Position numbers and translations under genes: made by a program. A DNA stretch of 64,000 bases from JAOPZW01 sp963851295. GTDB taxonomy: Bacteria > Actinomycetota > Thermoleophilia > Solirubrobacterales > Solirubrobacteraceae. The stretch covers positions 186,001 to 250,000 of the forward strand of contig CAWKOS010000004.1 of assembly GCA_963851295.1 (NCBI GenBank), written 5' to 3'. This document shows, in pieces, positions 43,112 to 52,210 of the stretch; position 1 is the stretch's first letter; every line of letters begins with the position of its first letter. Below the pieces are notes generated by a model. It ran no database searches. It had not been told where the DNA came from and saw only the letters and a program-made list of their open reading frames with translations.

Positions 43112-44607
43112 GCGCGCAAGCAGCGGTCCCGGTCGCCGGCCCCTCGCCGCGCGCCGTCCGGGCGTTCTGGGTCTTCGTCGGGCTGGGGCTCTTCGCGATC
43201 GTCGCCACGGGCGCGACGCGGGTCGCGCCCAACCTCACGCTCGCGGCCGTCGTCGGTGGACTGACCCTCGTCGCCGCGCGCCGGTTCCTGCTCGCGTGGA
43301 CGACGATGCTCGGGCTCATCGTCCTGGTGATCCTCTTCATCCCGATCCGCCGCTACACGCTGCAGGCCGGGATCCCGATCCCGCTCGAGCCCTACCGGGT
43401 CATCATCGCGGGCGTCGCGCTCGCGTGGGCCGGCGCGCTGCTCATCGACCCCCAGGTCCGGCTCAAGCCGACCGGCCTCACCGGCCCGGTGCTGACCATC
43501 TGGGTCGCGGTGCTCTGCTCGCTGGCGCTGAACCCGGGCAAGGTGGCGCCGATCACCGGCGACGTCATCAAGGCGGTGACGTTCTTCTCGAGCTTCTTCT
43601 TCGTCATGTACTTCGTGTCGTCGGTGGTCGATCGCCGGTCCGTCGTCGACGCCTTCGTGAAGATCCTCGTGGGCGGGGCGACCGTCCTCGCCGTGCTCGC
43701 GGTCATCGAATGGCGCACCGGCTACACGCCCTTCGACCACCTGCAGCAGTACATCCCCGTCCTCGACTTCCAGCCCCAGAACGTGCCCGCGACGCCTGGG
43801 CGCGGTGGCCACGCGCGCGCCTACGGCTCGGCCCAGCACGCGATCGCGCTCGGCGCGGCGCTCGTGCTGCTCATGCCGCTGGCGCTCTACCTCTTCCGGC
43901 GCACGCGTTCGAAGCTGTGGATCGGCTGCGCCGGGCTCATCGTCATCGGCTCGCTCGCCACCGGCTCGCGTACCGCGGTGATCATGCTCGTCGTCGAGCT
44001 GTGCGTCTTCCTGCGCCACAAGCCGACGCACACCAAGCGCCTGCTCCCGCTCCTGCTGCCGCTGATGGTCGCGATCCAGTTCGTGATGCCCGGGGCGCTG
44101 CACTCGTTCAAGGCGAGCTTCTTCCCCCAGGGCGGCATCGTCGCGCAGGAGAACGGCGTCGGCGCCGGGCGGCCCGACAGCGGCCGCCTCACGCACCTCG
44201 GCCCGGCCATGAAGCAGTGGCTGCAGCGCCCGTTCTTCGGCCAGGGCTTCAGCACCCGCCTGACGAGCACCCACGACGTGAAGATGACCGACAACATCCT
44301 CGACAACCAGTGGCTGGGCTCGCTCCTGGAGCTCGGCGCGGTCGGGGTGTTCGGCCTCGCGTGGCTGTGGATCCGGATCGGCCGCCGGCTGCGCAGCGCG
44401 GCCAAGGGCGTCGACGACGACTGGAGCTGGCTGCTGATCTCGCTCGCGGCCGGCATGACGGCGTTCGTGATCGGCATGGTCACCTACGACGCCTTCTCCT
44501 TCACGCAGGTGACCTTCCTGCAGTTCATCCTCATCGGGCTCTCGGTGGCCGCGCTGCGGCTGACGCCCGAGCGCGGGCCGCGCGAGCTCGACCCCGCGAT
44601 CGACTAG
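43102..44607 (+). CDS. O-antigen ligase / polymerase family membrane protein
   Basis: 501 residues from GTG at 43102 (overlaps the upstream gene). About eleven membrane segments; the large outer loop holds HARAYGSAQHAIALGAA and QRPFFGQGFSTRLTS, with the G-x-G-F loop typical of Wzy_C. It acts on undecaprenyl-linked glycan. It is a second, distinct member of the family found at 1444. The stop shares CTAG with the stop of the convergent gene at 44604. Confidence 0.85.
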   Translation: MELSAQAAVPVAGPSPRAVRAFWVFVGLGLFAIVATGATRVAPNLTLAAVVGGLTLVAARRFLLAWTTMLGLIVLVILFIPIRRYTLQAGIPIPLEPYRVIIAGVALAWAGALLIDPQVRLKPTGLTGPVLTIWVAVLCSLALNPGKVAPITGDVIKAVTFFSSFFFVMYFVSSVVDRRSVVDAFVKILVGGATVLAVLAVIEWRTGYTPFDHLQQYIPVLDFQPQNVPATPGRGGHARAYGSAQHAIALGAALVLLMPLALYLFRRTRSKLWIGCAGLIVIGSLATGSRTAVIMLVVELCVFLRHKPTHTKRLLPLLLPLMVAIQFVMPGALHSFKASFFPQGGIVAQENGVGAGRPDSGRLTHLGPAMKQWLQRPFFGQGFSTRLTSTHDVKMTDNILDNQWLGSLLELGAVGVFGLAWLWIRIGRRLRSAAKGVDDDWSWLLISLAAGMTAFVIGMVTYDAFSFTQVTFLQFILIGLSVAALRLTPERGPRELDPAID

Positions 44608-45996
44608 GCGAAGCGCCGGCGCCGCAGCCGCGCGAGCGCGACCTCGGTGCGGTCGGCCAGGTCGGCGCGCTTGCGCAGTCGGCCCAGCGGGCCGAGCTTC
44701 GGGGCCTGCGCGACACCGAGCGGCGGCGGCGTCCACGGGGTGACGACCGCCGGGTCGAAGTCCACGCGCTCGGGCGCCTCCAGGGGCTCCTCGCGCTCCC
44801 AGATCCACAGGCGCAGGTGACCCTCGCCGAAGGCGCCGGCGGCGAAGAGCGACAGCCAGCGCTCGCGGTCCTCCAGCGTGGTGACGCGCAGCGGCGCGCT
44901 GAGGTCGCCCGCGGCGTCGCCCTGGGCGGCCAGCGCCGCGACGACGTCGCCGGGGCCGTGGGCCTCGCGGCCGCGCCAGCCGGCGGGCGCCAGGTCGCGG
45001 GCGTGGCGCCCGCCGAAGGTCTCCAGGGGCGCCAGGGCGACGACGGCGCGCGCCGCCACCCGGCAGGCCTCGGCCACCAGCGCGGCCGCGTCCTCGGCGG
45101 GCGGCTCGACGAGCGCCACCGCGCCCGCGGCGCCGTCGCGGAAGGGCAGCGGCCCCGGGGCGGGCGAGTCGACGCACAGCGCGACCGGGACGCTCGGCGC
45201 CACCGCGGGCCCGCCCCAGGCGAGCTCGAGGACAGCCGCGTCGGCGACCTGCAGGCGACGGGTCTCGGCGACCAGCGGCGCCGCGCGCGCCAGCTCGCCG
45301 AGCGTCGGCGGCCGGCTCACCAGGGCGACCTCGCGATAGGCGCCGTAGTCCATGCCCTTGGAGGCCAGGTGGCCGGGGTGGAAGCGGTAGTCGTCCCAGC
45401 CCAGGTGGAAGGCGCGGATCCCCGGCGCCCAGCCGACGCGCCGCCCGCCCCGGCGCACGGTCGTGCAGGCCTGGCCGTCGGAGCGGTAGGGGACGATCAG
45501 CGCGTCGCGCCGGATCGCCTGGAAGACGGTTCCCACGCCGGTCTCGACAATCTCGCCGTCGACGAGCGTCTCGGGCGCGATGACCTCGGGGTCCAGCACC
45601 GCCGGGCGGTTGGAGTTGTCCAGGCCGATGCCGATGAGGCCGAAGTCGGGGTGGCGGTCGACGAGAATCGAGCAGGCGCGCCAGCCACGACGGCTCGCCC
45701 TCGGGGTACTCCGGGACGATGATGTCGGGGTCGGTGACGAGGAAGGGATCGCTCGTCGTGACCTCGATGCCGTCCTGCAGCGAGGGCACGTGGCCGTTGG
45801 TCGGGCGCAGGATGACGTTGTGGAAGCGATGGCGGTTCTCGACCAGCCACTCGCGCAGGTCCGGGCGCGACGCGTTGTCGACGACCGTCAGGCGGAAGGG
45901 CTCGGGCGTGCGCGCCTCGAGCGCGTCGACCGTCGCGATCAGGTGATCGAGCCGGTTGTAGGCGAGCATCACGATGTCGATCGGCTCGCGGCTCAC
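44604..45996 (-). pseudogene. Family 2 glycosyltransferase fused to methyltransferase-like domain, frameshifted
   Basis: The GTG at 45996 begins a clear GT2 (IDIVMLAYNRLDHLIATV, LTVVDNASRPDL, FLVTDPDIIVPEYPEGEPSWLAR). The frame then leaves homology within 45657-45675, and the next frame picks up LVDRHPDFGLIGIGLDNSN and continues through VGTVFQAIRRD to a stop at 44604. A one-base insertion explains it. About 200 residues beyond the GT2 part resemble a class I methyltransferase (LPFRDGAAGAVALV, EACRVAARAVVALAP). Intact, the protein would have about 460 residues. It may be a real mutation or a sequencing error; the intact downstream frame (from about 45599) argues for either a recent change or an error. 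Confidence 0.8.
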
Positions 45997-46679
45997 AGCA
46001 GCGCCCCCACCGTCTCGACGCTCCACATCCGCTGCGCCGCGGCATCGAGCAGCGCGTGCGTGAGCTCCACGACGAAGTCCTCGCGGTCGCTCTCGGCCGC
46101 GCAGCGGTCGAAGTCGTGCATCAGGATCACGCCGCCGCCCGCGGCCTGGACCTCGCCGACGACGCGGCCGACGTCGTGGCCATCGGCGGTGTCGCCCGAC
46201 TCGATCGTCCACCAGGCGGTGGCCGCGCGGCGCCGGCGCAGCGCGAGCCAGCCGCCTCCGGTGAGCTTGCCGTAGGGCGGGCGGAAGGGCGCATCCGGCG
46301 CGATCCACGGCGACAGCGCCGCGTAGCCGCGGTCGACGTCGCGCAGCGCGCGCCACGGGGACGCCTTCAGCGCGTTGAGGTGGCCGTAGCCGTGGCAGGC
46401 GACCTCATGGCCCTCCGCCACGGCGCGGTCCAGCAGCGCCGGCGCGGCGGCGGCGCGGTCGCCTACGGCGAAGAAGGTCGCCTGGGCGCCGTGCTCGGCC
46501 AGCGCGTCGAGGACGCGCGGGGTCAGGCGCTCGCCCGGGCCGTCGTCGTAGGTCAGGCACAGCAGGCCGTGCTCGGAGCAGCGGCGCGCGAGCGCGCGCT
46601 GCTCGACCACGCGCGCGGCGAGCGGCCCGGCGTGCAGAGCGGCCACGCCCGTCGCCATGGCCGCGGCGCGCAGGATCAC
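45993..46679 (-). CDS. Polysaccharide deacetylase (NodB, CE4 family)
   Basis: 228 residues from GTG at 46679. NodB motifs: LTYDDGPGERLTP (catalytic/metal Asp), CHGYGHLNA (two His), RPPYGKLT (motif 3), and LMHDFDRC near the end. This matches carbohydrate esterase family 4, which removes N-acetyl or O-acetyl groups. A hydrophobic N-terminus (RAAAMATGVAALHAGPL) may be a signal anchor. Located among GT2 genes with GTGA overlaps at both ends, so it probably modifies the polymer. Confidence 0.87.
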   Translation of the reverse strand: MILRAAAMATGVAALHAGPLAARVVEQRALARRCSEHGLLCLTYDDGPGERLTPRVLDALAEHGAQATFFAVGDRAAAAPALLDRAVAEGHEVACHGYGHLNALKASPWRALRDVDRGYAALSPWIAPDAPFRPPYGKLTGGGWLALRRRRAATAWWTIESGDTADGHDVGRVVGEVQAAGGGVILMHDFDRCAAESDREDFVVELTHALLDAAAQRMWSVETVGALL

Positions 46680-47539
46680 GGCGGCGCCCCCCGGCGCAGC
46701 ACCGTGCGCAGGCGCTGGTCGTCGCGCAGGCGGCGGACCGCGTCGCGGTCCGGGCAGCGCTCGGAGCCCGACGCGGCGGCGGCCGCGTAGCCGAGCACCA
46801 TCCCGACGGCGGCGGGGTCGCGCACCGTCCGGTAGGCGGCGCGCAGCAGCAGGTAGGTGGGCCGATAGCCCATGTACCACGCGGCCCGCCCCTGCGCCGA
46901 CTGGTGGCGCAGGCCGTCGCGCTCGCGCGCGCCGGTCGGGCGGTGGTGGAAGAAGGGGAGGTCGACGAGCACCGCGGTGCGGTAGCCGCGCTCGTGGGCC
47001 TTGACCTCGTCGAGGCCGTCCCAGCCCATCTTGGACTCGAGGCCCATCACGGTGTCGATGCAGTCCCAGCGGTAAGCGCGCGAGGCGCCGCGCGGGTGGG
47101 TGGCCACGACCTTGCGCCGCACCCAGCGCCCGTCCTCCTCCTCCCAGCAGGCGCCGCCGGCGATCCCGAGGTCGGGCTCGGCCTCGAAGCGGCCGACGAG
47201 GACGTCGAAGTAGTCGGGCTCGAAGGAGGTGTCGGCGTCGACCTTGACGACGACGTCGCACGGCCCGTCGAGCGCCTCCACGCCGCGCCGGAAGGCGTCC
47301 AGAGCGCGCCCGCGGCGCCGGCCGGACTGCAAGTCCCCGCTGTCGCCGCCGGTGCCCGCGATGCGGACGAAGCCGTGGCGCGCGGCCAGCTCGGCGGCGA
47401 GCTCGCTCGTGCCGTCCTCGGAGCCGTCGTCGCAGATCACCCACACGGCCGGGAGCCGCGTCTGCGCGAGCACCGCGCCGGCCAGCCGCTCCAGGTTCGC
47501 GCGCTCGTTGCGCGCGGGGGTGACGATGGCGTAGTCCAT
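46676..47539 (-). CDS. Family 2 glycosyltransferase
   Basis: 287 residues. GT2 motifs: YAIVTPARNERANLERL, VICDDGSEDGTSEL, VVVKVDADTSFEPDYF (DxD), and DGLDEVKAHERGYRTAVL. A terminal basic region follows. A GTGA overlap connects it with the deacetylase downstream. The conserved Arg/Asp positions suggest a normal inverting enzyme. Specificity unknown. Confidence 0.85.
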   Translation of the reverse strand: MDYAIVTPARNERANLERLAGAVLAQTRLPAVWVICDDGSEDGTSELAAELAARHGFVRIAGTGGDSGDLQSGRRRGRALDAFRRGVEALDGPCDVVVKVDADTSFEPDYFDVLVGRFEAEPDLGIAGGACWEEEDGRWVRRKVVATHPRGASRAYRWDCIDTVMGLESKMGWDGLDEVKAHERGYRTAVLVDLPFFHHRPTGARERDGLRHQSAQGRAAWYMGYRPTYLLLRAAYRTVRDPAAVGMVLGYAAAAASGSERCPDRDAVRRLRDDQRLRTVLRRGAPP

Positions 47540-47542
47540 GGC

Positions 47543-49462
47543 TCAGGCGGCGACGGCGCCCTCGGGCGTGGCCCCGCGCGCGAGGTCCTCGGCGCGCGGC
47601 AGGAACTCGGTCATCCACAGCTCGAGCATCAGCAGGCCGAGGACGGGGCGCGCCATCGCCGCGTCGCCGCCGCGCCAGCCGCGCACGACGTCGCGCACGG
47701 CGCCGCCGTCGAGCAGCTCGCCGCACGCGGGTTCGCCGTCGAGCAGCAGGCGGTCGACCGCGGCGCCGCCCTGGGTCGCCAGCCAGCCGTCGACCGACTC
47801 GCTGAAGAAGCCGAGCTTGCGCTTGCTCAGGACGAAGTCCGGGACGATCCCGCGCGCCGCCGTGTGCAGCACGCGCTTGCCCTTCGTCCCGCGCACCTTC
47901 ACGCGGCTGGGCATCTGGGCGCAGGCCTCGACGACGTGGTGGTCGAGGAAGGGGACGCGGACCTCGAGCGACCAGGCCATCGAGGTGCGGTCGAAGTAGT
48001 GCAGGCGGTCGTCGGCCATGCCGAGCTGCGCCTCGAGTGAGAGGGCGGCCTCCAGCGCGGGCAGGGCGCGGACGCTGCCGGCGCGGGCGCCGATCTGGCG
48101 GGCCGCGGCGTCGGCGTACTCGGCCAGCGCGCCGCCGAACAGGCGGTCCTGGTCGGAGCGGCGCATGAGGGCGGTCGAGGCGAGCAGGCGCGCGCCGGGG
48201 TCCGGCGCGTCCATGAGCCCGACGATCCGGCGGGCGCGGGCGGGCCCGCGGCGCGCCGCAGCGGCCGCGAACGCCCGCAGGGGTCCGGGCGTGCGTTCCC
48301 ACGTCCCGGCCATCGAGGCGACGATGTGGCGCTTGTAGCCGCCGACGAGCTCGTCGGCGCCCTGGCCCGAGAGGGCCACGGTGACGTGCTCGCGGGCCAG
48401 GCCGCAGAGCGCGTGGAAGCCGAGCGCCGAGAGGTCGGCCATCGGCTCGTCCATGTGCCACGCGAGCGCCGCGAGGTCGTCGGAGGCGCGCTCGACCGGC
48501 AGCTCGAGCTCGTGGTGGGAGGTGTGGAGCGCCTCGGCCACGCGGCGGGCGTCGGCCAGCTCGTTCTCCTGGCCGGGGCCGCTGAAGCCGACCGAGAAGG
48601 TGTCGACCGGGCGGTCGAGGTGGCGCGCCATCAGCGCGACGATCAGGCTCGAGTCCAGGCCGCCGCTGAGCATCGCCCCGAGCGGGACGTCGCTCATGAG
48701 GCGCAGGCGCACCGACTCGTCGAGGACGTCGAGCAGCCATTCGGCCGCCTCGCGCTCGTCCACGTCCGCCGACGGAGCCTGCGACGGGTACTCCCAGTAG
48801 GTCTCGCGGCGCGCGCCCGCGCGGTCGACGACCATCAGCTCGCCGGGCAGCAGCTTGCGCACGCCCTTCAGCGGGCTCAGCGGCGCCGGGACGAAGCCCA
48901 GCGCGAGGTAGGCGGCGATCGCCTCGCGGTCGATCGCGACGTCGATCAGGCCGCTGGCGACGATCGACTTCAGCTCGGAGGCGAAGAGGACGAGGTCGCC
49001 GACCTCGGCGACGTAGAGCGGCTTGATGCCGAGGCGATCGCGACCGAGGACGCCAGCGCGGCGCTCGGAGTCCCAGGCCGCGACGGCGTACTTGCCGCGC
49101 AGCCGGGCCACCATGCCGGGCCCGTGCTCCTCGTAGAGGTGGGGCAGGATCTCGGTGTCGCAGCGGTTGCGCAGCACGTGGCCGCGGGTCGCCAGCTCGG
49201 CGCGCACCTGCTCGTGGTTGTAGAGCTCGCCGTTCTGGGCGGCCCAGACGGTCCCGCGCTCGTTGGACATCGGCTGGTGGCCGTCGCGCAGGTCGACGAT
49301 GCTCAGGCGCCGGGCGCCCAGCGAGGCGCCGTCGACGAGCACCAGGCCGTCGTCGTCGGGGCCGCGATGGTGCATCGCGTCCGTCATGCGCCGCAGCGTG
49401 GCGTGGTCCAGGGGCGCCCCCGGAGCGTCGCCGATGCGGAAGGCCCCCGCGATTCCGCACAT
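47543..49462 (-). CDS. asnB: Asparagine synthase (glutamine-hydrolysing)
   Basis: 639 residues. N-terminal glutaminase with catalytic Cys2 (MCGIAGAF), then MHHRGPDD and NGELYNH; synthetase domain with the PP-loop LSGGLDSSLI (about residue 270), VALSGQGADELVGGY, and VRVPFLDHH. All expected residues are seen. In EPS clusters such proteins are thought to amidate sugars or amino acid substituents rather than serve asparagine supply; here this is inference from context. The minus-strand promoter at 49505 precedes it. Confidence 0.9.
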   Translation of the reverse strand: MCGIAGAFRIGDAPGAPLDHATLRRMTDAMHHRGPDDDGLVLVDGASLGARRLSIVDLRDGHQPMSNERGTVWAAQNGELYNHEQVRAELATRGHVLRNRCDTEILPHLYEEHGPGMVARLRGKYAVAAWDSERRAGVLGRDRLGIKPLYVAEVGDLVLFASELKSIVASGLIDVAIDREAIAAYLALGFVPAPLSPLKGVRKLLPGELMVVDRAGARRETYWEYPSQAPSADVDEREAAEWLLDVLDESVRLRLMSDVPLGAMLSGGLDSSLIVALMARHLDRPVDTFSVGFSGPGQENELADARRVAEALHTSHHELELPVERASDDLAALAWHMDEPMADLSALGFHALCGLAREHVTVALSGQGADELVGGYKRHIVASMAGTWERTPGPLRAFAAAAARRGPARARRIVGLMDAPDPGARLLASTALMRRSDQDRLFGGALAEYADAAARQIGARAGSVRALPALEAALSLEAQLGMADDRLHYFDRTSMAWSLEVRVPFLDHHVVEACAQMPSRVKVRGTKGKRVLHTAARGIVPDFVLSKRKLGFFSESVDGWLATQGGAAVDRLLLDGEPACGELLDGGAVRDVVRGWRGGDAAMARPVLGLLMLELWMTEFLPRAEDLARGATPEGAVAA

Positions 49463-49504
49463 CTCAGGCGTCCTTGTGGCAGCGGTCGTACATGTCCGTC
49501 CCGG

Positions 49505-49538
49505 AAGCTACCGGCGCTTTGCCGCCGTCCGACTAGAC
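49505..49538 (-). promoter_or_regulatory. GTCTAG-N22-TAGCTT promoter of asnB
   Basis: On the minus strand GTCTAG (49538-49533) is followed after 22 nt by TAGCTT (49510-49505); the start codon is 42 nt further on, so a short leader is expected. Same box and spacing as the minus-strand promoter at 52131. Confidence 0.45.
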
Positions 49539-49593
49539 GAGGGTCCAGGTCCCGGCGCGTCGCCGCCCGGCTGCGGCGGGCGCCTGGACGAAC

Positions 49594-49626
49594 GTTCAGC
49601 CCAGCGGGCCCCTTCGCGGCTACCGT
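49594..49626 (+). promoter_or_regulatory. GTTCAG-N21-TACCGT promoter of the GT gene at 49636
   Basis: GTTCAG (49594-49599), 21 nt, TACCGT (49621-49626), 9 nt, ATG at 49636. A near-match to the shared polysaccharide promoter. Confidence 0.4.
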
Positions 49627-49635
49627 GGTGGGCCG

Positions 49636-51000
49636 ATGCGGCGCGTGCTCGTCATCGCCCGGCACTTCCCGCCCCTGGGCGGCGCCGGCGTCCACCGGCC
49701 GCTGGGAACGGTCCGCCACCTGCCCGAGTTCGGCTTCGAGCCCGTCGTCGTGACCGGGCCGGGCGAGCGCGCCGACCGCTGGGGCCCGCGCGACGCCGGC
49801 ATGCTCGACCTCGTCGCCTCCGACGTCGAGGTCCATCGCCTCGAGGGCCCCGAGCCGGGCGCCTGGCCGAGCTGGTGGGCGCGCCCCGCGCGGCTGCTCG
49901 AGCGCCCGCCGCCGTGGGTGGGCTGGTGGGTCCAGGGCGCCGGGCGCCTGGCCGCCCGGGTGGGGGGCGGGTGCGACGTGATCCTGGCCTCGCTGAACCC
50001 CTACGAGACCTCGGCCTCGGCCGCGCACGCCGCGCGCGCCCTCGGCGTGCCGTGGGTCGGCGACCTCGAGGACCCGTGGGCGCTGGACGAGATGCGCGTG
50101 CACCCCACGCGCGTCCACCACCTGCTCGACATCCGCCGCATGCGCCGGGGGCTGCAGAGCTCGGCCGCGATCATCATGAACACGCCCGAGGCCGCCCGCG
50201 GCGTGCGCGCGCTCTACCCCGCCTTCGCCGACCGCCCGGTCGAGGGCATCGGCATCGGCATCGAGCCCGCCGACTTCGCCGGCCCCGCGCCCGTCCGCGA
50301 CGACGGCGCCTTCCGCATCGTCCACGCCGGCGCCCTGCACACCGCGCTGGGCCGCGATCACGCGCGCACCACGCGCGGCCGGCGCCTGCTCGGCGGCACC
50401 TCGACCGACGTCGACATCCTCGCCCGCTCGCACGTGCACCTGCTCGACGCGGTCGACCGCCTGCGGGCGCGCCGGCCCGGGGACGCGGCCCGGGTCGAGG
50501 TGCACCTCGCCGGCGTCGTCAACGACGTCGATCGCGAGGTCATCGGCGAGCGCGGCTACGTCCGCGTCCACGGCCGCCTGCCCCACGAGGAGATCGTCGC
50601 CCTCATGCGCTCGGCCGACCTGCTCTTCCTGCCGATGCACGACCTCCCCGAGGGCCGTCGCGCGGGCCTGATCCCCTACAAGACCTACGAGTACCTGAGC
50701 GCCGGCGCGCCGATCCTGGCCGCCGTGCCCGACGGCGACGCGCGCGACCTGCTGGGCGGCTTCGCGCGCGTCGCGCTCTGCCGCCCGACCGACGTCGAGA
50801 CCATGGCCGCCGCCATCGGCCGCCTGCTCGACCAGGGCGTCCCGGCGCCCGGGCCGGGCGAGGACGAGCGCCTGGCCGGGCTCGAGCGCCGGCGCCAGGT
50901 GCAGCGGATCGCCGCCGTCCTCGACGAGGTGCTCGACGGCCCGCGGGCAGGCGGGCTCAGGCCGCCTGCGGCGTCCGCCGAGCGCGCCACGCGCGCTTGA
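49636..51000 (+). CDS. Glycosyltransferase, GT-B family (GT4-like)
   Basis: 454 residues. Starts MRRVLVIARHFPPLGGAGVHR, an ideal first beta-strand of GT-B enzymes with PPxGG. VASDVEVHRLEGPE, VGDLEDPWALDEM, AAIIMNTPEAARGVRAL and GIGIGIEPADF are typical. The second domain includes VHLAGVVNDVDREVI, VRVHGRLPHEEIVALMRSADLLFLPMHD and LIPYKTYEYLSAGAPILA. Its last residues overlap the convergent FemAB-like gene by 44 nt. It may use a UDP- or GDP-sugar donor; the acceptor is unknown. Confidence 0.87.
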   Translation: MRRVLVIARHFPPLGGAGVHRPLGTVRHLPEFGFEPVVVTGPGERADRWGPRDAGMLDLVASDVEVHRLEGPEPGAWPSWWARPARLLERPPPWVGWWVQGAGRLAARVGGGCDVILASLNPYETSASAAHAARALGVPWVGDLEDPWALDEMRVHPTRVHHLLDIRRMRRGLQSSAAIIMNTPEAARGVRALYPAFADRPVEGIGIGIEPADFAGPAPVRDDGAFRIVHAGALHTALGRDHARTTRGRRLLGGTSTDVDILARSHVHLLDAVDRLRARRPGDAARVEVHLAGVVNDVDREVIGERGYVRVHGRLPHEEIVALMRSADLLFLPMHDLPEGRRAGLIPYKTYEYLSAGAPILAAVPDGDARDLLGGFARVALCRPTDVETMAAAIGRLLDQGVPAPGPGEDERLAGLERRRQVQRIAAVLDEVLDGPRAGGLRPPAASAERATRA

Positions 51001-52123
51001 GGCGCGCCGCCCGGGCGCCGTCGCCCAGCGCGCGCCGGGCCGCGCGGTCCATCGCGTGCACCGCGCCGCGCGCGGCGACGCGGGCCAGCCCGAGCGGGCC
51101 GGGGGCGAAGAGCGCGAGGTCGACGTCGTCCCACGCGGTGGTCGCGCAGCGGCGCTTGTAGTCGGCGTCGCCGTAGCCGAAGTCGTAGGCGCGGACGTCG
51201 GGGTCGGCGCACAGCGAGGCGAAGCTCTCCATCTGCACGAAGGTGCCGACGTTCTGCGGGCCGTACTCGGGGTCGAAGCCCTTGGAGGCCGAGAAGAAGG
51301 TCCCGTCGACCACGTAGCCGGTCTCGAAGGCGATCGGCCGGCCCTCGAGGTAGAGGACCCAGGCGCGGTACCAGCCGCGCTGGAGCCCGAGCTCGATCAG
51401 CGGCCCCTCGCCGGCGGCGTCGAAGCCGCCGCCCAGGCCGCGCTGGTAGGTGCGCCGCGCGATGTCCTCGATGTCGCCGAGGATCGTCGGCAGGTCCGCG
51501 GGCTCGCGCAGGGTGCGGACCGCCAGCGCGTCGCCGTGGCGCTCGCGCAGCTTGCGGCTCTCGCGGCGGATGTTGCCGCGCAGCTTGGTGGGCAGCGAGG
51601 CGAGGAAGTCGTCGAAGGAGCCCTGCAGATCGCGGGCGCGGTGGCACTCGGGCCGCGAGAAGGGGTCGCGCAGCGTCCGCGGCCAGCGCTCGACGACCTC
51701 CTCGTGCAGGGTCGAGTCCATGCGCACCTTGTGCAGGAAGGCCGCGCGCGCCTCGCGGCGGCGGAGGGCGCCGCGCAGCTCGGCGATGAGCCGCGTCTGG
51801 GCCTCCGGCGGGCCGCTGATGCCGCCGTCGACCACGGTGATGGTCCGGACGATCGGGTTGAGGACCTTGGCGTAGCCGATGCGGGCGGCCATGTGGCGGT
51901 CCTCGACCCGGGCGAGGAGCATGCCCCAGGGCGCGCCGTCGCGCTCGAGCGCCACGACGTGGGGGCGCACGACCTCCTTGCGGGTACGGATGACCTGCAG
52001 GAAGAAGTCCAGCTGGGCGTCCAGGCCGTGCCAGGGCAGCGCGGCCCACGCCTCGCGCAGGGCCTGCACCTCCGTCTCATCGCGCGCGACGGTGACGCGC
52101 ACGTCGTCCGTGTGAGGCTTCAC
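50957..52123 (-). CDS. FemAB/GNAT-like (BioF2-type acetyltransferase) protein
   Basis: 388 residues from GTG at 52123, preceded 7 nt upstream by TACCTT. It contains a double GNAT/FemAB fold: LPTKLRGNIRRESRKL in the middle and GYVVDGTFFSASKGFDPEYG, GTFVQMESFASL, AYDFGYGDADYKRR in the second half, typical of the Acetyltransf_6 group associated with extracellular polysaccharide loci. Such proteins are suspected to add aminoacyl or acyl groups. Located between two GT genes on the opposite strand, with a promoter divergent to the flippase at 52211. Substrate unknown. Confidence 0.8.
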   Translation of the reverse strand: MKPHTDDVRVTVARDETEVQALREAWAALPWHGLDAQLDFFLQVIRTRKEVVRPHVVALERDGAPWGMLLARVEDRHMAARIGYAKVLNPIVRTITVVDGGISGPPEAQTRLIAELRGALRRREARAAFLHKVRMDSTLHEEVVERWPRTLRDPFSRPECHRARDLQGSFDDFLASLPTKLRGNIRRESRKLRERHGDALAVRTLREPADLPTILGDIEDIARRTYQRGLGGGFDAAGEGPLIELGLQRGWYRAWVLYLEGRPIAFETGYVVDGTFFSASKGFDPEYGPQNVGTFVQMESFASLCADPDVRAYDFGYGDADYKRRCATTAWDDVDLALFAPGPLGLARVAARGAVHAMDRAARRALGDGARAARLKRAWRARRTPQAA

Positions 52124-52130
52124 GTGTCCG

Positions 52131-52164
52131 AAGGTAGCCGCGATGCGCCCGGGCGAGACTAGAC
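52131..52164 (-). promoter_or_regulatory. GTCTAG-N22-TACCTT promoter of the FemAB-like gene
   Basis: Minus strand: GTCTAG (52164-52159), 22 nt, TACCTT (52136-52131), 7 nt to the GTG. It is adjacent to the plus-strand box of the flippase gene; together they form CTAGACC-N3-GGTCAG, a near palindrome. Confidence 0.5.
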
Positions 52165-52168
52165 CTCC

Positions 52169-52202
52169 GGTCAGACTCCCCCGGGGCAAGGGCACGGACA
52201 AT
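52169..52202 (+). promoter_or_regulatory. GGTCAG-N22-GACAAT promoter of the flippase at 52211
   Basis: GGTCAG (52169-52174), 22 nt, GACAAT (52197-52202), 8 nt, ATG. Nearly identical in layout to the promoter at 42174. It supports a leaderless transcript. Confidence 0.5.
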
Positions 52203-52210
52203 GACTGGCG

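Noticed and set aside
42310..46356. A 1348-residue minus-strand frame
   Set aside because: Only the short GT2 part (about 45660-45996) is real coding; the rest is antisense to the ligase and Wzz-like genes or out of frame.
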